From Bacteroidales bacterium (GTDB lineage Bacteria > Bacteroidota > Bacteroidia > Bacteroidales > JAIOZK01): DNA of 64,000 nt. A program made the position numbers and the translations under genes. The notes beneath the pieces were generated by a model. It was not told the DNA's origin. It did not search any database and saw only the letters and a list, made by a program, of their open reading frames with translations. Below, piece after piece: positions 53,055 through 61,979 of the stretch (the stretch's first letter is position 1; each line of letters opens with the position of its first letter). The stretch is taken from assembly GCA_021740625.1 (NCBI GenBank), contig JAIOZK010000002.1:1-64000 (forward strand), written 5' to 3'.

Positions 53055-53594
53055 TTAATTCTCTTCTTCCTCCTGCGCCTTCATCTTCGCCTCAAACTCC
53101 TTAATCAATTCCTCGGGTGATTTACCCAGGTTTTGTAATGACATCTCTGCATCATCGGCAAACTCATCATCCGGGTATTTTTCCAAAAACTCCGTATAAT
53201 ATCTTTTGGCATTGTTGAGATCATTGAGATTATTTTCATAAACAAACGCTTTCAGAAATACACATTGTGGGATCTTCTCAAAATCAGGATAATTGTTTAT
53301 GATTCTGTTATACAGGTCGATGGCCTGTCCGGATTCGAATATGTTCATTGAGATATCGGCCGCCCTGAATAAATAATCGGGGCTAAGAGAATCTTCCGGA
53401 AATTCATTCCCATATCGAATATACAAATCGATCAGCTTACCTGCTTTTACCTTGTCAATCCCTTTTGTTTGATCGCTGAATAAATTTTCCTCCATCTGGT
53501 TGATCTGGTCTTTCAACCCGGTCTTGGAAGGTCCGCAGGAAATTACAATCGCTGCAAGCAAAAAAAGTACACTTAGTTTGTGAATTGTTTTCAT
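53055..53594 (-). CDS. TPR-containing lipoprotein
   Basis: 179 residues from the ATG at 53594, which puts a lipobox (AIVISC, cysteine near residue 20) right behind a short signal peptide. The longer frame would overlap def and is rejected. Residues about 50-165 hold TPR-like helix pairs: PDYLFRAADISMNIFESGQA, IIN-NYPDFEKIPQCVFLKA, LNNAKRYYTEFLEKYPDDEF-like repeats, then DDAEMSLQNLG. This resembles BamD or YbgF-type scaffolds, but it is shorter than BamD. The C-terminus is acidic. It follows def by ten bases in the ruvX-def-TPR operon. Confidence 0.8.
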   Translation of the reverse strand: MKTIHKLSVLFLLAAIVISCGPSKTGLKDQINQMEENLFSDQTKGIDKVKAGKLIDLYIRYGNEFPEDSLSPDYLFRAADISMNIFESGQAIDLYNRIINNYPDFEKIPQCVFLKAFVYENNLNDLNNAKRYYTEFLEKYPDDEFADDAEMSLQNLGKSPEELIKEFEAKMKAQEEEEN

Positions 53595-53604
53595 ATCGTA
53601 TTGT

Positions 53605-54174
53605 TTAACGGTTTTTCTTTTTCGGTCCAAATATCATTTTATAAGGAGGATCGATCTTCCCTTTTTCAATATCACGCAATTTTCCGCGCAAAAGTGTCTT
53701 TGCAAGATTGCTTACCCTTTCAACATAAAGAATGCCTTCCAGGTGATCGTACTCATGCTGGATGACCCTGGCAGCAATTTTATCAAATTCCTCATCATGG
53801 AACTTAAAATTTTCATCATAGTACTGTATTCTCACTTTGTTTTTCCTGTTTACATATTCCTCCAGGCGTGGTAAGCTGAGGCATGATTCTTTAAAATCCT
53901 CATCTTCACCTTTTTGTTCGATGATTTTGGGGTTGATGAAAACCTTTTTCTCCGCTTTCACTTCCGGGTCATCTTCGGCAAATGGCCCTGTGTCGATGAT
54001 AAAAAGTCGGATCGATTTATTGATCTGGGGGGCTGCCAGTCCAACTCCAACCGTTTCATACATGGTTTCATACATGTCGTCGATCAATTGCCCCAGATCA
54101 GGATAATCCTGATCAATTTCTTCGGCTTTCTTTTTCAAAACCGGATGTCCGTATGCTACTATTGGATATACCAT
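53605..54174 (-). CDS. def: Peptide deformylase
   Basis: 189 residues. It removes the formyl group from new N-terminal methionines. The three family motifs are visible: GVGLAAPQI near residue 45 (motif 1), ESCLSLP near 95 with the metal-binding cysteine (motif 2), and QHEYDHLEG near 138 with the two metal histidines and the catalytic glutamate (motif 3). The FIDTG-type insertion is ordinary. It lies between ruvX (11-base gap) and the TPR lipoprotein gene (ten-base gap). Confidence 0.97.
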   Translation of the reverse strand: MVYPIVAYGHPVLKKKAEEIDQDYPDLGQLIDDMYETMYETVGVGLAAPQINKSIRLFIIDTGPFAEDDPEVKAEKKVFINPKIIEQKGEDEDFKESCLSLPRLEEYVNRKNKVRIQYYDENFKFHDEEFDKIAARVIQHEYDHLEGILYVERVSNLAKTLLRGKLRDIEKGKIDPPYKMIFGPKKKNR

Positions 54175-54185
54175 AACTAAATCAT

Positions 54186-54599
54186 TTACTGCCTGGTTTC
54201 CATATACGACTGCAAAATGAGGGTTGCGCTGATCTTGTCGATCAATTCTTTCTTACTTCTGGCCTTTTTCTTCAGGCCACCATCAATCATTGCCTGCTTT
54301 GCCAATATTGAAGTATAACTTTCGTCATGCCTTTCAATCCTGAGATCGCTGTAAAGTTTTTTAAGCTTCTTAACAAAAGGATTGATAAAGACTGCTGCTT
54401 CAGAATCTTTATTTTGCCAGTCTTTTGGTTCGCCAACCACGATACACTCAACTTCTTCTTTCTTCAGATAATTATCCAGAAATTCAAAGACATCTTTGGC
54501 ATGAACCGTCGTTAAGGCATTTGCAATGATCTGGTTCTCATCTGTAACAGCAATGCCTACACGTTTTCTGCCATAATCAATCGCCATGATTCTCGCCAT
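54186..54599 (-). CDS. ruvX: Holliday junction resolvase-like RuvX (YqgF)
   Basis: 137 residues with an RNase H fold. MAIDYGRKRVGIAVTDE at the start supplies the first catalytic aspartate, VVGEPKDWQN near 58 the next acidic site, and DESYTSILAKQAM near 100 the last. Family members process 16S rRNA precursor ends and were first described as putative Holliday junction resolvases. It is the first gene of the ruvX-def-TPR operon and is divergent from dapD. An exact -7 match TAATTTTG lies on the minus strand at 54640-54647. Confidence 0.93.
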   Translation of the reverse strand: MARIMAIDYGRKRVGIAVTDENQIIANALTTVHAKDVFEFLDNYLKKEEVECIVVGEPKDWQNKDSEAAVFINPFVKKLKKLYSDLRIERHDESYTSILAKQAMIDGGLKKKARSKKELIDKISATLILQSYMETRQ

Positions 54600-54630
54600 C
54601 TGAATTTGAATAATGTTCCTAAAAACGAAT

Positions 54631-54660
54631 TTTGCTTTACAAAATTATAAATTACTTTTG
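54631..54660 (+). promoter_or_regulatory. dapD promoter, overlapping the divergent ruvX promoter
   Basis: TTTG at 54631-54634 is followed by 18 bases and TACTTTTG at 54653-54660, an exact TAnnTTTG match. It ends 30 bases before the ATG at 54691. The ruvX -7 box at 54640-54647 lies inside this promoter on the other strand. Confidence 0.6.
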
Positions 54661-54690
54661 TTATCAGGGTGAAAATGAAAGCACGACAGT

Positions 54691-55521
54691 ATGGAGAAAA
54701 TAAAGCAGATCATAGAAGAAGCCTGGGAAGATCGGGCATTACTCGAAAAAGCTGAAACAGTAGATGCCATCAACCGGTGTGTCGAATTACTCGACAAGGG
54801 AAAAATAAGGGTGGCAGAACCTGTCTCAGGGGGAGAGGGCAGTTTTGAATGGCAATTGAACGAATGGGTAAAAAAAGCCGTTTTGTTGTATTTCCCTGTC
54901 AGGGAAATGGAAACCATAGAAGCAGAACCATTTGAATTTCACGATAAAATACCTTTAAAGAAAAACTTCAGTGAACAGGAAGTGCGGGTGGTACCTCACG
55001 CTATTGCTCGTTATGGTTCTTTTCTGGCCAGGGGGGTCGTGATGATGCCGTCATACGTGAACATCGGTGCCTATGTTGATTCGGGAACGATGGTGGATAC
55101 CTGGGCGACGGTAGGGTCCTGCGCCCAGATAGGAAAGAATGTCCATTTGAGCGGTGGTGTTGGTATTGGCGGGGTACTGGAACCCCTGCAGGCAGCCCCT
55201 GTGATCATCGAAGATAATTGTTTCATTGGTTCAAGATGCATCGTGGTGGAGGGCGTTCGCATCCGGCAGGAAGCAGTCCTTGGTGCAAATGTAGTGATCA
55301 CACAATCCACAAAAATAATTGATGTCAGCGGAACCAAGCCCAGGGAACTGAAAGGTGAAGTCCCCGAGCGGTCGGTGGTGATTCCCGGAACGTATCCGAA
55401 AAAATTCAATGCCGGCGAATACAATGTTTCTTGCGCACTGATCATCGGGAAGCGAAAAGCTTCTACCGACAGCAAAACCAGCCTGAATGAAGTTTTACGG
55501 GATTATGATGTGGTTGTTTAA
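54691..55521 (+). CDS. dapD: Tetrahydrodipicolinate N-succinyltransferase
   Basis: 276 residues. DapD transfers succinyl from succinyl-CoA to tetrahydrodipicolinate in lysine and diaminopimelate synthesis. An N-terminal helical part (1-95) is followed by a left-handed beta-helix of hexapeptide repeats. It contains RYGSFLARGVVMMPSYVNIG and GAYVDSGTMVDTWATVGSCA near 110-148, then GGVGIGGVLEP near 155 and FIGSRCIVVEGVRI near 180. The conserved VDTWATVGSCAQ active-site region is intact. The gene stands at the start of a plus-strand run with its own promoter. Confidence 0.96.
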   Translation: MEKIKQIIEEAWEDRALLEKAETVDAINRCVELLDKGKIRVAEPVSGGEGSFEWQLNEWVKKAVLLYFPVREMETIEAEPFEFHDKIPLKKNFSEQEVRVVPHAIARYGSFLARGVVMMPSYVNIGAYVDSGTMVDTWATVGSCAQIGKNVHLSGGVGIGGVLEPLQAAPVIIEDNCFIGSRCIVVEGVRIRQEAVLGANVVITQSTKIIDVSGTKPRELKGEVPERSVVIPGTYPKKFNAGEYNVSCALIIGKRKASTDSKTSLNEVLRDYDVVV

Positions 55522-55569
55522 AAAAATGTTAATGAAGTATCTGTATTACCGCTACATTGAATTTGACTG

Positions 55570-55577
55570 TATCTTTG
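55570..55577 (+). promoter_or_regulatory. -7 box of the GT9 gene
   Basis: TATCTTTG, an exact match, ends 22 bases before the TTG start at 55600. It suggests a separate promoter for GT9 and the genes after it. Confidence 0.45.
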
Positions 55578-55599
55578 TACACTTAATAATTTCCAGGGT

Positions 55600-56595
55600 T
55601 TGAAAAAATTCCTTGTCATACAAACAGCATCTATTGGTGATGTCATCCTGGCAACACCCGTTCTTGAAAAACTGAACAGGTTTTTCCCGGATGCAAGCAT
55701 AGATATGTTGATTAAAAAGGGTAATGAGAACCTGCTGAACAATCACCCATTTCTGAATGATATCCTGGTCTGGGATAAATCTGAGGAAAAATATAAAAAC
55801 CTGCTGCGGCTTTTGCGGTTTATTCAAAACAAAGAATACGCTTACGTGATTAATTTGCAGCGATTCGCTTCTTCTGGATTTTTAACTGTTTTTTCCCGGG
55901 CCCGCCATACTGTCGGCTTTAGTAAAAATCCCTTTTCTCTTTTTTTTGGAAAAAGAATCAGGCACCGGATTGGAAAAAATATCAAGGATGTTCATGAAAA
56001 AGATCGCAATCTCAAGTTGATAGAACATTTTACCGATGCTTCCGATGAAAATGTTAAACTGTATCCCACACAGGCTGATTTTGCCAGGGTCTCCCAGTAC
56101 AAAACAAAAATGTATATTTGTATTGCACCGGCATCTCTCTGGTATACAAAACAATATCCCAAAGAGAAATGGGTTGAATTTTTGAGAAAGACAGACCAGG
56201 ACTTGCAAATTATTTTTATCGGTGGTCCTGGCGACCGCGAGCTGTGTCAGAAGATCATTGATGCCAGTGATCATAAGCATTGTCTGAACCTGGCAGGTTC
56301 GTTGAACTTTTTGCAAACATCTGCACTCATGAAAGATGCCGCAATGAATTATGTCAATGATTCTGCACCCCAGCATCTGGCTTCGGCCATGAATGCACCG
56401 GTAACGGCTGTTTTTTGTTCTACCGTTCCTGAATTCGGTTTCGGTCCATTATCCGATGATTCCGTTGTAATACAGACAGATGTTGATTTGAAATGCAAGC
56501 CATGCGGATTGCACGGCTTTCAGAAATGCCCTGAGAAGCATTTTAAATGTGCATTGACAATCGACAATAATAAATTGCTCGACAGGTTAAAATAA
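55600..56595 (+). CDS. Glycosyltransferase family 9 (heptosyltransferase-like)
   Basis: 331 residues with a TTG start, chosen because LKKFLVIQTASIGDVILATP is the normal GT9 beginning (the QTASIGDVIL motif). The second half contains IFIGGPGDRELCQKII and SAPQHLASAMNAPVTAVF, the nucleotide-sugar site of heptosyltransferase-like enzymes. GT9 enzymes add heptose or related sugars to lipopolysaccharide cores or other glycans; the donor here is unknown. Four cysteines in the last 60 residues (CKPCGLHGFQKCPEKHFKC) are as seen in many relatives. It lies five bases before the tsaC-type gene. Confidence 0.9.
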   Translation: MKKFLVIQTASIGDVILATPVLEKLNRFFPDASIDMLIKKGNENLLNNHPFLNDILVWDKSEEKYKNLLRLLRFIQNKEYAYVINLQRFASSGFLTVFSRARHTVGFSKNPFSLFFGKRIRHRIGKNIKDVHEKDRNLKLIEHFTDASDENVKLYPTQADFARVSQYKTKMYICIAPASLWYTKQYPKEKWVEFLRKTDQDLQIIFIGGPGDRELCQKIIDASDHKHCLNLAGSLNFLQTSALMKDAAMNYVNDSAPQHLASAMNAPVTAVFCSTVPEFGFGPLSDDSVVIQTDVDLKCKPCGLHGFQKCPEKHFKCALTIDNNKLLDRLK

Positions 56596-56600
56596 ATTGC

Positions 56601-57164
56601 ATGGAAGAAGAAGTAAAAAAAACTGTTGAATATCTTCGAAATGGGAAAGTGATATTGTATCCCACGGATACCATCTGGGGGATTGGATGTGATGCCACCA
56701 ATCCGCGAATCGTTCAGAAGGTATACAAGATCAAGCGGCGACAGGAATCAAAAAGTATGATCATATTGCTGGATGAAACCGCCAAGCTGAATCAGTATGT
56801 GAAAGATGTACCCGACATAGCCCTGGACCTGATCAACAGCATAGAAACACCGCTGACCGTAATTTTTTCAAATGCAAAGAACCTGGCCAGAAATGTACTT
56901 GCTGCTGATAAAACCGTTGCGATCAGAATCAGCAGGGATGAGTTTTGCAGAAAGATCATCCGGGAATTTGGTAAACCCATTGTTTCAACATCTGCCAACA
57001 TTTCCGGTGATCCCAACCCAATATTGTTCAATCAGATCTCAGAAAAAATTAAAAATGAGGTTGATTACATTGTGAACCTGCACAGAACCCGGATCAATGA
57101 AACAAAGCCAAGTACCATCATCAAACTCAAACCAAACGGATCCTATGATGTGATCCGCCAGTAA
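56601..57164 (+). CDS. Threonylcarbamoyl-AMP synthase (Sua5/YciO/YrdC family)
   Basis: 187 residues, a single YrdC domain. VILYPTDTIWGIGCDATNPR (about 17-36) and KRRQESKSMIILLDE (about 46-60) form the nucleotide/KxR-type site. FGKPIVSTSANISGDPNP near 125 is the SxxxN-type motif. The family makes threonylcarbamoyl-AMP for the t6A base of tRNAs. A separate Sua5/TsaC-like gene might exist elsewhere, and YciO paralogues are similar, so the symbol is left open. It sits five bases after GT9 and nine before the nitrilase-family gene, in one run. Confidence 0.9.
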   Translation: MEEEVKKTVEYLRNGKVILYPTDTIWGIGCDATNPRIVQKVYKIKRRQESKSMIILLDETAKLNQYVKDVPDIALDLINSIETPLTVIFSNAKNLARNVLAADKTVAIRISRDEFCRKIIREFGKPIVSTSANISGDPNPILFNQISEKIKNEVDYIVNLHRTRINETKPSTIIKLKPNGSYDVIRQ

Positions 57165-57173
57165 AAGAAAGTT

Positions 57174-57965
57174 ATGCATAATATCCACATACTGCAGTTC
57201 AATCCCCGCCTTGGTGATACCGAAGCCAACATTTCCAGCCTGGAAGGACTTTTTGACCGCATTGATAAAACTGATCTGATCGTCTTGCCGGAGTTGTCGA
57301 ATTCAGGTTATAATTTTCAATCCCGGACACAGGCATTTTCAGCATCCGAAAAAATCAACGAAGGCACTTTCCAGGAATTCCTGAAAGATCAGGCAAAAAG
57401 ACTGCATGCAAATATCGTTTCGGGTTTTTGCGAAAGAGAAGGCGATCATTTGTTCAATTCTTCTATCCTCGTGGATCAGGATGGAATCAGGGGACTTTAC
57501 CGCAAAATTCACCTGTTCATGAACGAAAAGGATATCTTTTTACCGGGCAACCTGGAACCGGAAGTTTATGAACTGGATGGTTTCAGGACAGGGATGCTGA
57601 TCTGTTTTGATTATTTGTTCCCGGAGCTCTGGAGGATGCTTGCCCTCAAAGGTGCCGATCTGGTGTGTCATCCCAGCAACCTGGTAACACCTTATGGAGC
57701 CAGGGTTGCTCCTGTTCAGGGAATCATCAATCGTATTTTTGTGGCCACCGCTAATCGCACAGGTACAGATCATGATATTACCTTCAACGGAGGATCATAT
57801 ATTTCAAATCCTGAAGGAAAAATCCTGGTCCAGGCCGGAACACATGCGGAAGAAATCATCCATGCGGCTGTTGACCTGAACCTGGCCCGGAACAAGATGA
57901 TCACCGATAGAAATCATGTCCTGAATGATCGCAGGACAGACCTTTACAGCAATCCCTTTAATTAA
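57174..57965 (+). CDS. Carbon-nitrogen hydrolase (nitrilase superfamily)
   Basis: 263 residues with the alpha-beta-beta-alpha nitrilase fold. The Glu-Lys-Cys triad is visible: Glu40 in VLPELSNSGYN, Lys111 in LYRKIHLF and Cys144 in MLICFDYLFPE. Substrates in this superfamily include omega-amides, N-carbamoylputrescine and beta-ureidopropionate. Nothing here separates these, although the FPE after the cysteine and the family length fit small amidases. It follows the tsaC-type gene by nine bases. Confidence 0.88.
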   Translation: MHNIHILQFNPRLGDTEANISSLEGLFDRIDKTDLIVLPELSNSGYNFQSRTQAFSASEKINEGTFQEFLKDQAKRLHANIVSGFCEREGDHLFNSSILVDQDGIRGLYRKIHLFMNEKDIFLPGNLEPEVYELDGFRTGMLICFDYLFPELWRMLALKGADLVCHPSNLVTPYGARVAPVQGIINRIFVATANRTGTDHDITFNGGSYISNPEGKILVQAGTHAEEIIHAAVDLNLARNKMITDRNHVLNDRRTDLYSNPFN

Positions 57966-58001
57966 TTTTATTTAGATCGTTTTAAAATAAACAATAAGTA
58001 T

Positions 58002-58009
58002 TAATTTTG
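58002..58009 (+). promoter_or_regulatory. -7 box upstream of the fused E1 gene
   Basis: TAATTTTG, an exact TAnnTTTG match, ends 31 bases before the ATG at 58041. A TTTT at 57980-57983 lies near the -33 position, but the match is weak. Confidence 0.4.
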
Positions 58010-58040
58010 TGTTTTTTTAACAGCAATTAGATATTTTTAT

Positions 58041-60107
58041 ATGATACAGAGGAAGAGACTAAAACTGAAGCGGGAAGACAGAAAGCTTAATATAAAAAAC
58101 GTCGACAAAGAAACCCTCAAAAAGTGGTATCATCTCGCCACACTGGGTCGGAAACTCGATGATAAGGCTCCCAATTATTTGAAACAGGCACTCGGCTGGT
58201 CCTATCATGCTCCTTATGCAGGCCATGACGGTATTCAACTTGCGATCGGGCAGGTGTTTGAAAAGAACAAGGATTTTTTGTTCCCTTATTACAGGGATAT
58301 GTTAACGGCTATTTCTGCAGGGCTTACTGCAGAAGAGATCATTCTGAATGGTCTCTCAAAGGCCGATGATGTGGCATCCGGAGGAAGGCATATGTCAAAT
58401 CATTTTGCCAAACCTGAATGGAATATCCAGAATGTTTCATCAGCTACAGGAAATCATGCGCAGCATGCCGTTGGTGTTGCACGGGCCATCAAGTATTATA
58501 AAGATGATGCTGTTTCCATTTGTTCCCTGGGTGAGTCTGCTACTTCAGAAGGGTATGTGTATGAGGCCATCAATGGTGCCAGCAATGAGAAACTGCCTGT
58601 GATCTTTGTACTGCAGGACAATGGTTTCGGGATATCGGTGCCCAAGGAAGATCAGACGGCCAATCCCAGGGCAGCTGACAATTTCCTGGGTTTCAAAAAC
58701 CTGGAGATCATTTATTGTAATGGCAAGGATTTTTTCAACTCCATGAATGCCATGACCAAAGCTAAAAAGATCGTAAAAGAAAAAGGTATTCCAGTCATTG
58801 TGCATGCCAATTGCGTCAGGATCGGATCTCATTCCAACTCCGATCGCCATGAACTTTACCGCAGCCAGTATGAGTTGGATGAGGTCAGGGGACAGGACCC
58901 ACTTGCACGGTTCCGACAGCGCTTGCTTTATTCCAAGGTTTTTTCAGAAGAGGAATTGTCAGAAATTGATGATGCAGTAAAAAAGGAAGTCAGTGCAGCG
59001 CATAAAAAAGTGATCAAGGCAAATGATCCGTCTCCGGAGTCCATTTACGATTTTGTTATTCCGGAACCTTATATTCCTGAAAAGTATCCTGACGGAATAC
59101 CAACGGGAGAGGGTGAAAAAAAGAGGTTTATTACTGCACTGAATGAAACCCTGAAGGCCGAGTTCAGGCATAATCCCGATACGTTTATCTGGGGACAGGA
59201 TATTGCCAACAGGGACAAAGGCGGGATATTCAACGTTACCAAAGGCATGCAGCAGGAATTTGGCAAAAGCCGTGTATTCAATGCTCCCATTGCAGAGGAT
59301 TACATTGTGGGAACAGCCAATGGGATGAGCCGTTATGATAAAAAGATCAGGATAGTGATAGAAGGTGCGGAGTTTGCCGATTATTTCTGGCCTGCCATGG
59401 AGCAGTTCGTCGAGGTGACCCATGACTACTGGCGGTCGAACGGGAAATTTGCACCCAATGTGACCATCCGCCTGGCTTCCGGTGGCTATATCGGAGGTGG
59501 CTTATATCATTCGCAAACCACAGAAGCTGTGTTTACGACTTTCCCGGGTATCCGGGTGGTTTATCCCTCTTTTGCCGATGATGCAGCCGGATTGTTGCGC
59601 ACATCCATGCGCTCAGAAGGTCCAACCATGTTCCTCGAGCCCAAAGCATTGTATAATGATCCGGCAGCAGAAGCTTATTTCCCGGATGATTTTGAAGTCC
59701 CTTTCGGAAAAGCTCGCATCAGACGTGAAGGCAAGGATCTTAGCATGATCACTTACGGGAATGCTACGCATCAGTGCCTCGCGGCTGCAGAAAAGCTGAA
59801 AGATGATGGTTTTGATGTGGAGGTTGTCGACCTCAGGTCACTGATTCCACTTGATACCGAAAGCGTACTTAAATCAATACAGAAAACCAACCGGGCCATG
59901 CTTGTGCATGAAGACAAAGTTTTCGGTGGATTTGGCGGTGAGCTGGCAGCTACCATTGCAGAGCAAGCTTTTGAATATCTGGATGCTCCCCTTAAGCGAC
60001 TCGGCTCAACTTTTACGCCTGTGGGTTTCAACAGAATACTGGAGAAGGCAATTCTGCCAAACACCGGAAAAGTTTATGAAAATGCAAAGGAGTTGCTGGA
60101 ATATTAA
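58041..60107 (+). CDS. Fused 2-oxoacid dehydrogenase E1 alpha-beta
   Basis: 688 residues join an E1-alpha domain (about 30-350) to an E1-beta domain (about 360-688). Alpha motifs are PYYRDMLTAI near 77, GRHMSNHF near 114 and the thiamine diphosphate loop with GESATSEG and QDNGFGIS (about 165-200). Beta motifs include GQDIANRDKGGIFNVT and NAPIAEDYIVGTANG near 385-430. The end AGSTFTPVGFN-like reads LGSTFTPVGFNRILEKAILP. It is a branched-chain or related 2-oxoacid decarboxylase and needs E2 and E3, which are not in the window. Fusion is common in Bacteroidota. A strong terminator follows. Confidence 0.93.
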   Translation: MIQRKRLKLKREDRKLNIKNVDKETLKKWYHLATLGRKLDDKAPNYLKQALGWSYHAPYAGHDGIQLAIGQVFEKNKDFLFPYYRDMLTAISAGLTAEEIILNGLSKADDVASGGRHMSNHFAKPEWNIQNVSSATGNHAQHAVGVARAIKYYKDDAVSICSLGESATSEGYVYEAINGASNEKLPVIFVLQDNGFGISVPKEDQTANPRAADNFLGFKNLEIIYCNGKDFFNSMNAMTKAKKIVKEKGIPVIVHANCVRIGSHSNSDRHELYRSQYELDEVRGQDPLARFRQRLLYSKVFSEEELSEIDDAVKKEVSAAHKKVIKANDPSPESIYDFVIPEPYIPEKYPDGIPTGEGEKKRFITALNETLKAEFRHNPDTFIWGQDIANRDKGGIFNVTKGMQQEFGKSRVFNAPIAEDYIVGTANGMSRYDKKIRIVIEGAEFADYFWPAMEQFVEVTHDYWRSNGKFAPNVTIRLASGGYIGGGLYHSQTTEAVFTTFPGIRVVYPSFADDAAGLLRTSMRSEGPTMFLEPKALYNDPAAEAYFPDDFEVPFGKARIRREGKDLSMITYGNATHQCLAAAEKLKDDGFDVEVVDLRSLIPLDTESVLKSIQKTNRAMLVHEDKVFGGFGGELAATIAEQAFEYLDAPLKRLGSTFTPVGFNRILEKAILPNTGKVYENAKELLEY

Positions 60108-60130
60108 ACCGGCAGCAAGCGATTCATACG

Positions 60131-60166
60131 GGATGCATCGGTTTTAACTGTTGCATCCTTTTTTTT
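60131..60166 (+). terminator. Terminator after the fused E1 gene
   Basis: GGATGCA at 60131-60137 pairs perfectly with TGCATCC at 60152-60158 around a 14-base loop, followed by eight T at 60159-60166. It lies 23 bases after the stop codon. Confidence 0.88.
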
Positions 60167-60259
60167 GATGTTAACAATAATTAACATATAAATGATCTCG
60201 AAATACAGGTGTTATGCGCATTTGTCATACCTTTGAAGCATAAAAAGATCCACAGTTTT

Positions 60260-61891
60260 ATGAATTTGAAAATGAGAGAAAAAACCAGTAAAATCCTGGC
60301 TGTATTTGTATTCTTCATCCTGCTGGCACCACAGGGTATAATGGCGCAAAAGAATTACGATGCCAACGAAACCTTCAAGAAATTACTCGCCGCCATGCAG
60401 TACATTCGCATGTATTATGTCGACAGCATCGATGAGCCGGAACTGGTTGAAAATGCGATCATTGAAACACTGAAAGAACTTGATCCTCATTCGACCTATA
60501 TCTCGCGGGAAGACCTTCAAAAAGCCAACGAGCCCATCGAAGGCAGCTTTGAAGGTATCGGGGTAACTTTTCAGATTTATAAAGATACCATACTCGTAAT
60601 TGCTCCGGTACCGGGAGGCCCGTCTGACAAGCTAGGGATTATGGCCGGTGATAAGATTGTTAAAATAGAAGGCAAAGATGCCACCGGAGAAGATATTACC
60701 AATCAATATGTCATGGACCGCCTGCGCGGGAAAAAGGGGACCGAAGTGGATGTGACCATTTATCGGCCATCCCGGAAGAAATTACTTGATTATACGATCG
60801 TTCGCGACAAAATTCCGCTCAACAGTGTTGATGCCAGTTTTATGGCTGCACCCGGAATTGGATATATCAAACTGAACCGCTTTTCAAAATCTACCGGTGA
60901 TGAGATCAGGGAATCCATCCTTGATCTGAAGGAAAAAGGCATGGAAAAACTGATCTTCGACCTGCGGGGCAATCCCGGCGGCCTCATGTATCCTGCCGTT
61001 GAAATATCAGATCATTTTCTTGAGGATAACCGGCTGATCGTATATACCCAGGGATTGAGAAGCTATCCCCGCGAATTTTTTGCTACGGAAGAAGGATTGT
61101 TCGAGCAAGGTGACATGGTGGTTATGATCAACGAAGGTTCTGCTTCGGCCAGTGAAATTGTTTCCGGTGCCGTGCAGGATTGGGATCGTGGCATCATCCT
61201 GGGCCGGAGGTCATTTGGGAAAGGCCTGGTGCAACAACCTTTCCGTTTGCCCGATTCCTCCTTTATGCGACTCACAACAGCCAAATATTACACACCCACA
61301 GGCAGGTGCATACAACGTCCGTATGATGAAGGAAAAGAAGAGTATTACATGGAACTGATCAAAAGGCTGGAGCATGGTGAACTGGTACATGCCGACAGCA
61401 TCAGCTTCCCTGATTCACTCAAATACTATACACCGAACAACAGGACGGTTTATGGCGGGGGAGGCATCATGCCCGATATTTTTACACCCTGGGATTCGAC
61501 AAGGGTGACCGACTATTTCAGTGATCTTGTGCGGAAAGGGGCTTTTAACGAATTTATTTTAAACTACCTGGACAAAAACCGGTCTTCTATTTTAAGAAAA
61601 TATCCGGAATTTGCTGATTTTAAAGAAGATTTCAGGATCACAGATAAAATCCTGAAGAATTTTACTGATTTTGGTTCGGAAAGGGATGTCGAATACAACG
61701 AAGAGGAATTTGGAGATTCCGAGGAACTGATCCGGTATCGCTTAAAGGCTATGATGGCAAGGAATCTCTGGGATGTGAGTTCGTTTTTTGAGATCATTGT
61801 TGGCATTGATGAGGAATATCAGAAAGCCCTGCAGATTTTGCAGGATGAAGAAACCTACAATAAAATTATTGGAATGAAGGAGAAGCCGTAG
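60260..61891 (+). CDS. S41-family C-terminal processing peptidase
   Basis: 543 residues from the ATG at 60260; a second ATG is at 60272 and an upstream in-frame ATG at 60209 is less likely. A signal peptide ends at about residue 30 (GIMAQ), so the enzyme is exported. A PDZ domain lies at about 85-165 (FEGIGVTFQIYKDTILVIAP, GDKIVKIEGKDATGE). The S41 domain follows, with FDLRGNPGGLMYPAVEIS near 235, the serine in NEGSASASEIVSGA near 291, and the lysine in RRSFGKGLVQQP near 318. It is a CtpA-type processing protease that cuts periplasmic or exported proteins. The C-terminal region is family-specific. Confidence 0.92.
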   Translation: MNLKMREKTSKILAVFVFFILLAPQGIMAQKNYDANETFKKLLAAMQYIRMYYVDSIDEPELVENAIIETLKELDPHSTYISREDLQKANEPIEGSFEGIGVTFQIYKDTILVIAPVPGGPSDKLGIMAGDKIVKIEGKDATGEDITNQYVMDRLRGKKGTEVDVTIYRPSRKKLLDYTIVRDKIPLNSVDASFMAAPGIGYIKLNRFSKSTGDEIRESILDLKEKGMEKLIFDLRGNPGGLMYPAVEISDHFLEDNRLIVYTQGLRSYPREFFATEEGLFEQGDMVVMINEGSASASEIVSGAVQDWDRGIILGRRSFGKGLVQQPFRLPDSSFMRLTTAKYYTPTGRCIQRPYDEGKEEYYMELIKRLEHGELVHADSISFPDSLKYYTPNNRTVYGGGGIMPDIFTPWDSTRVTDYFSDLVRKGAFNEFILNYLDKNRSSILRKYPEFADFKEDFRITDKILKNFTDFGSERDVEYNEEEFGDSEELIRYRLKAMMARNLWDVSSFFEIIVGIDEEYQKALQILQDEETYNKIIGMKEKP

Positions 61892-61979
61892 GAAAAAGAA
61901 AGGCAAAAGGTAATAGGCATTAGGGATTGGTATACCATAGTGGCAGATGTAGCAGCAGTAGTTGCTTTGGAGTATTTGA

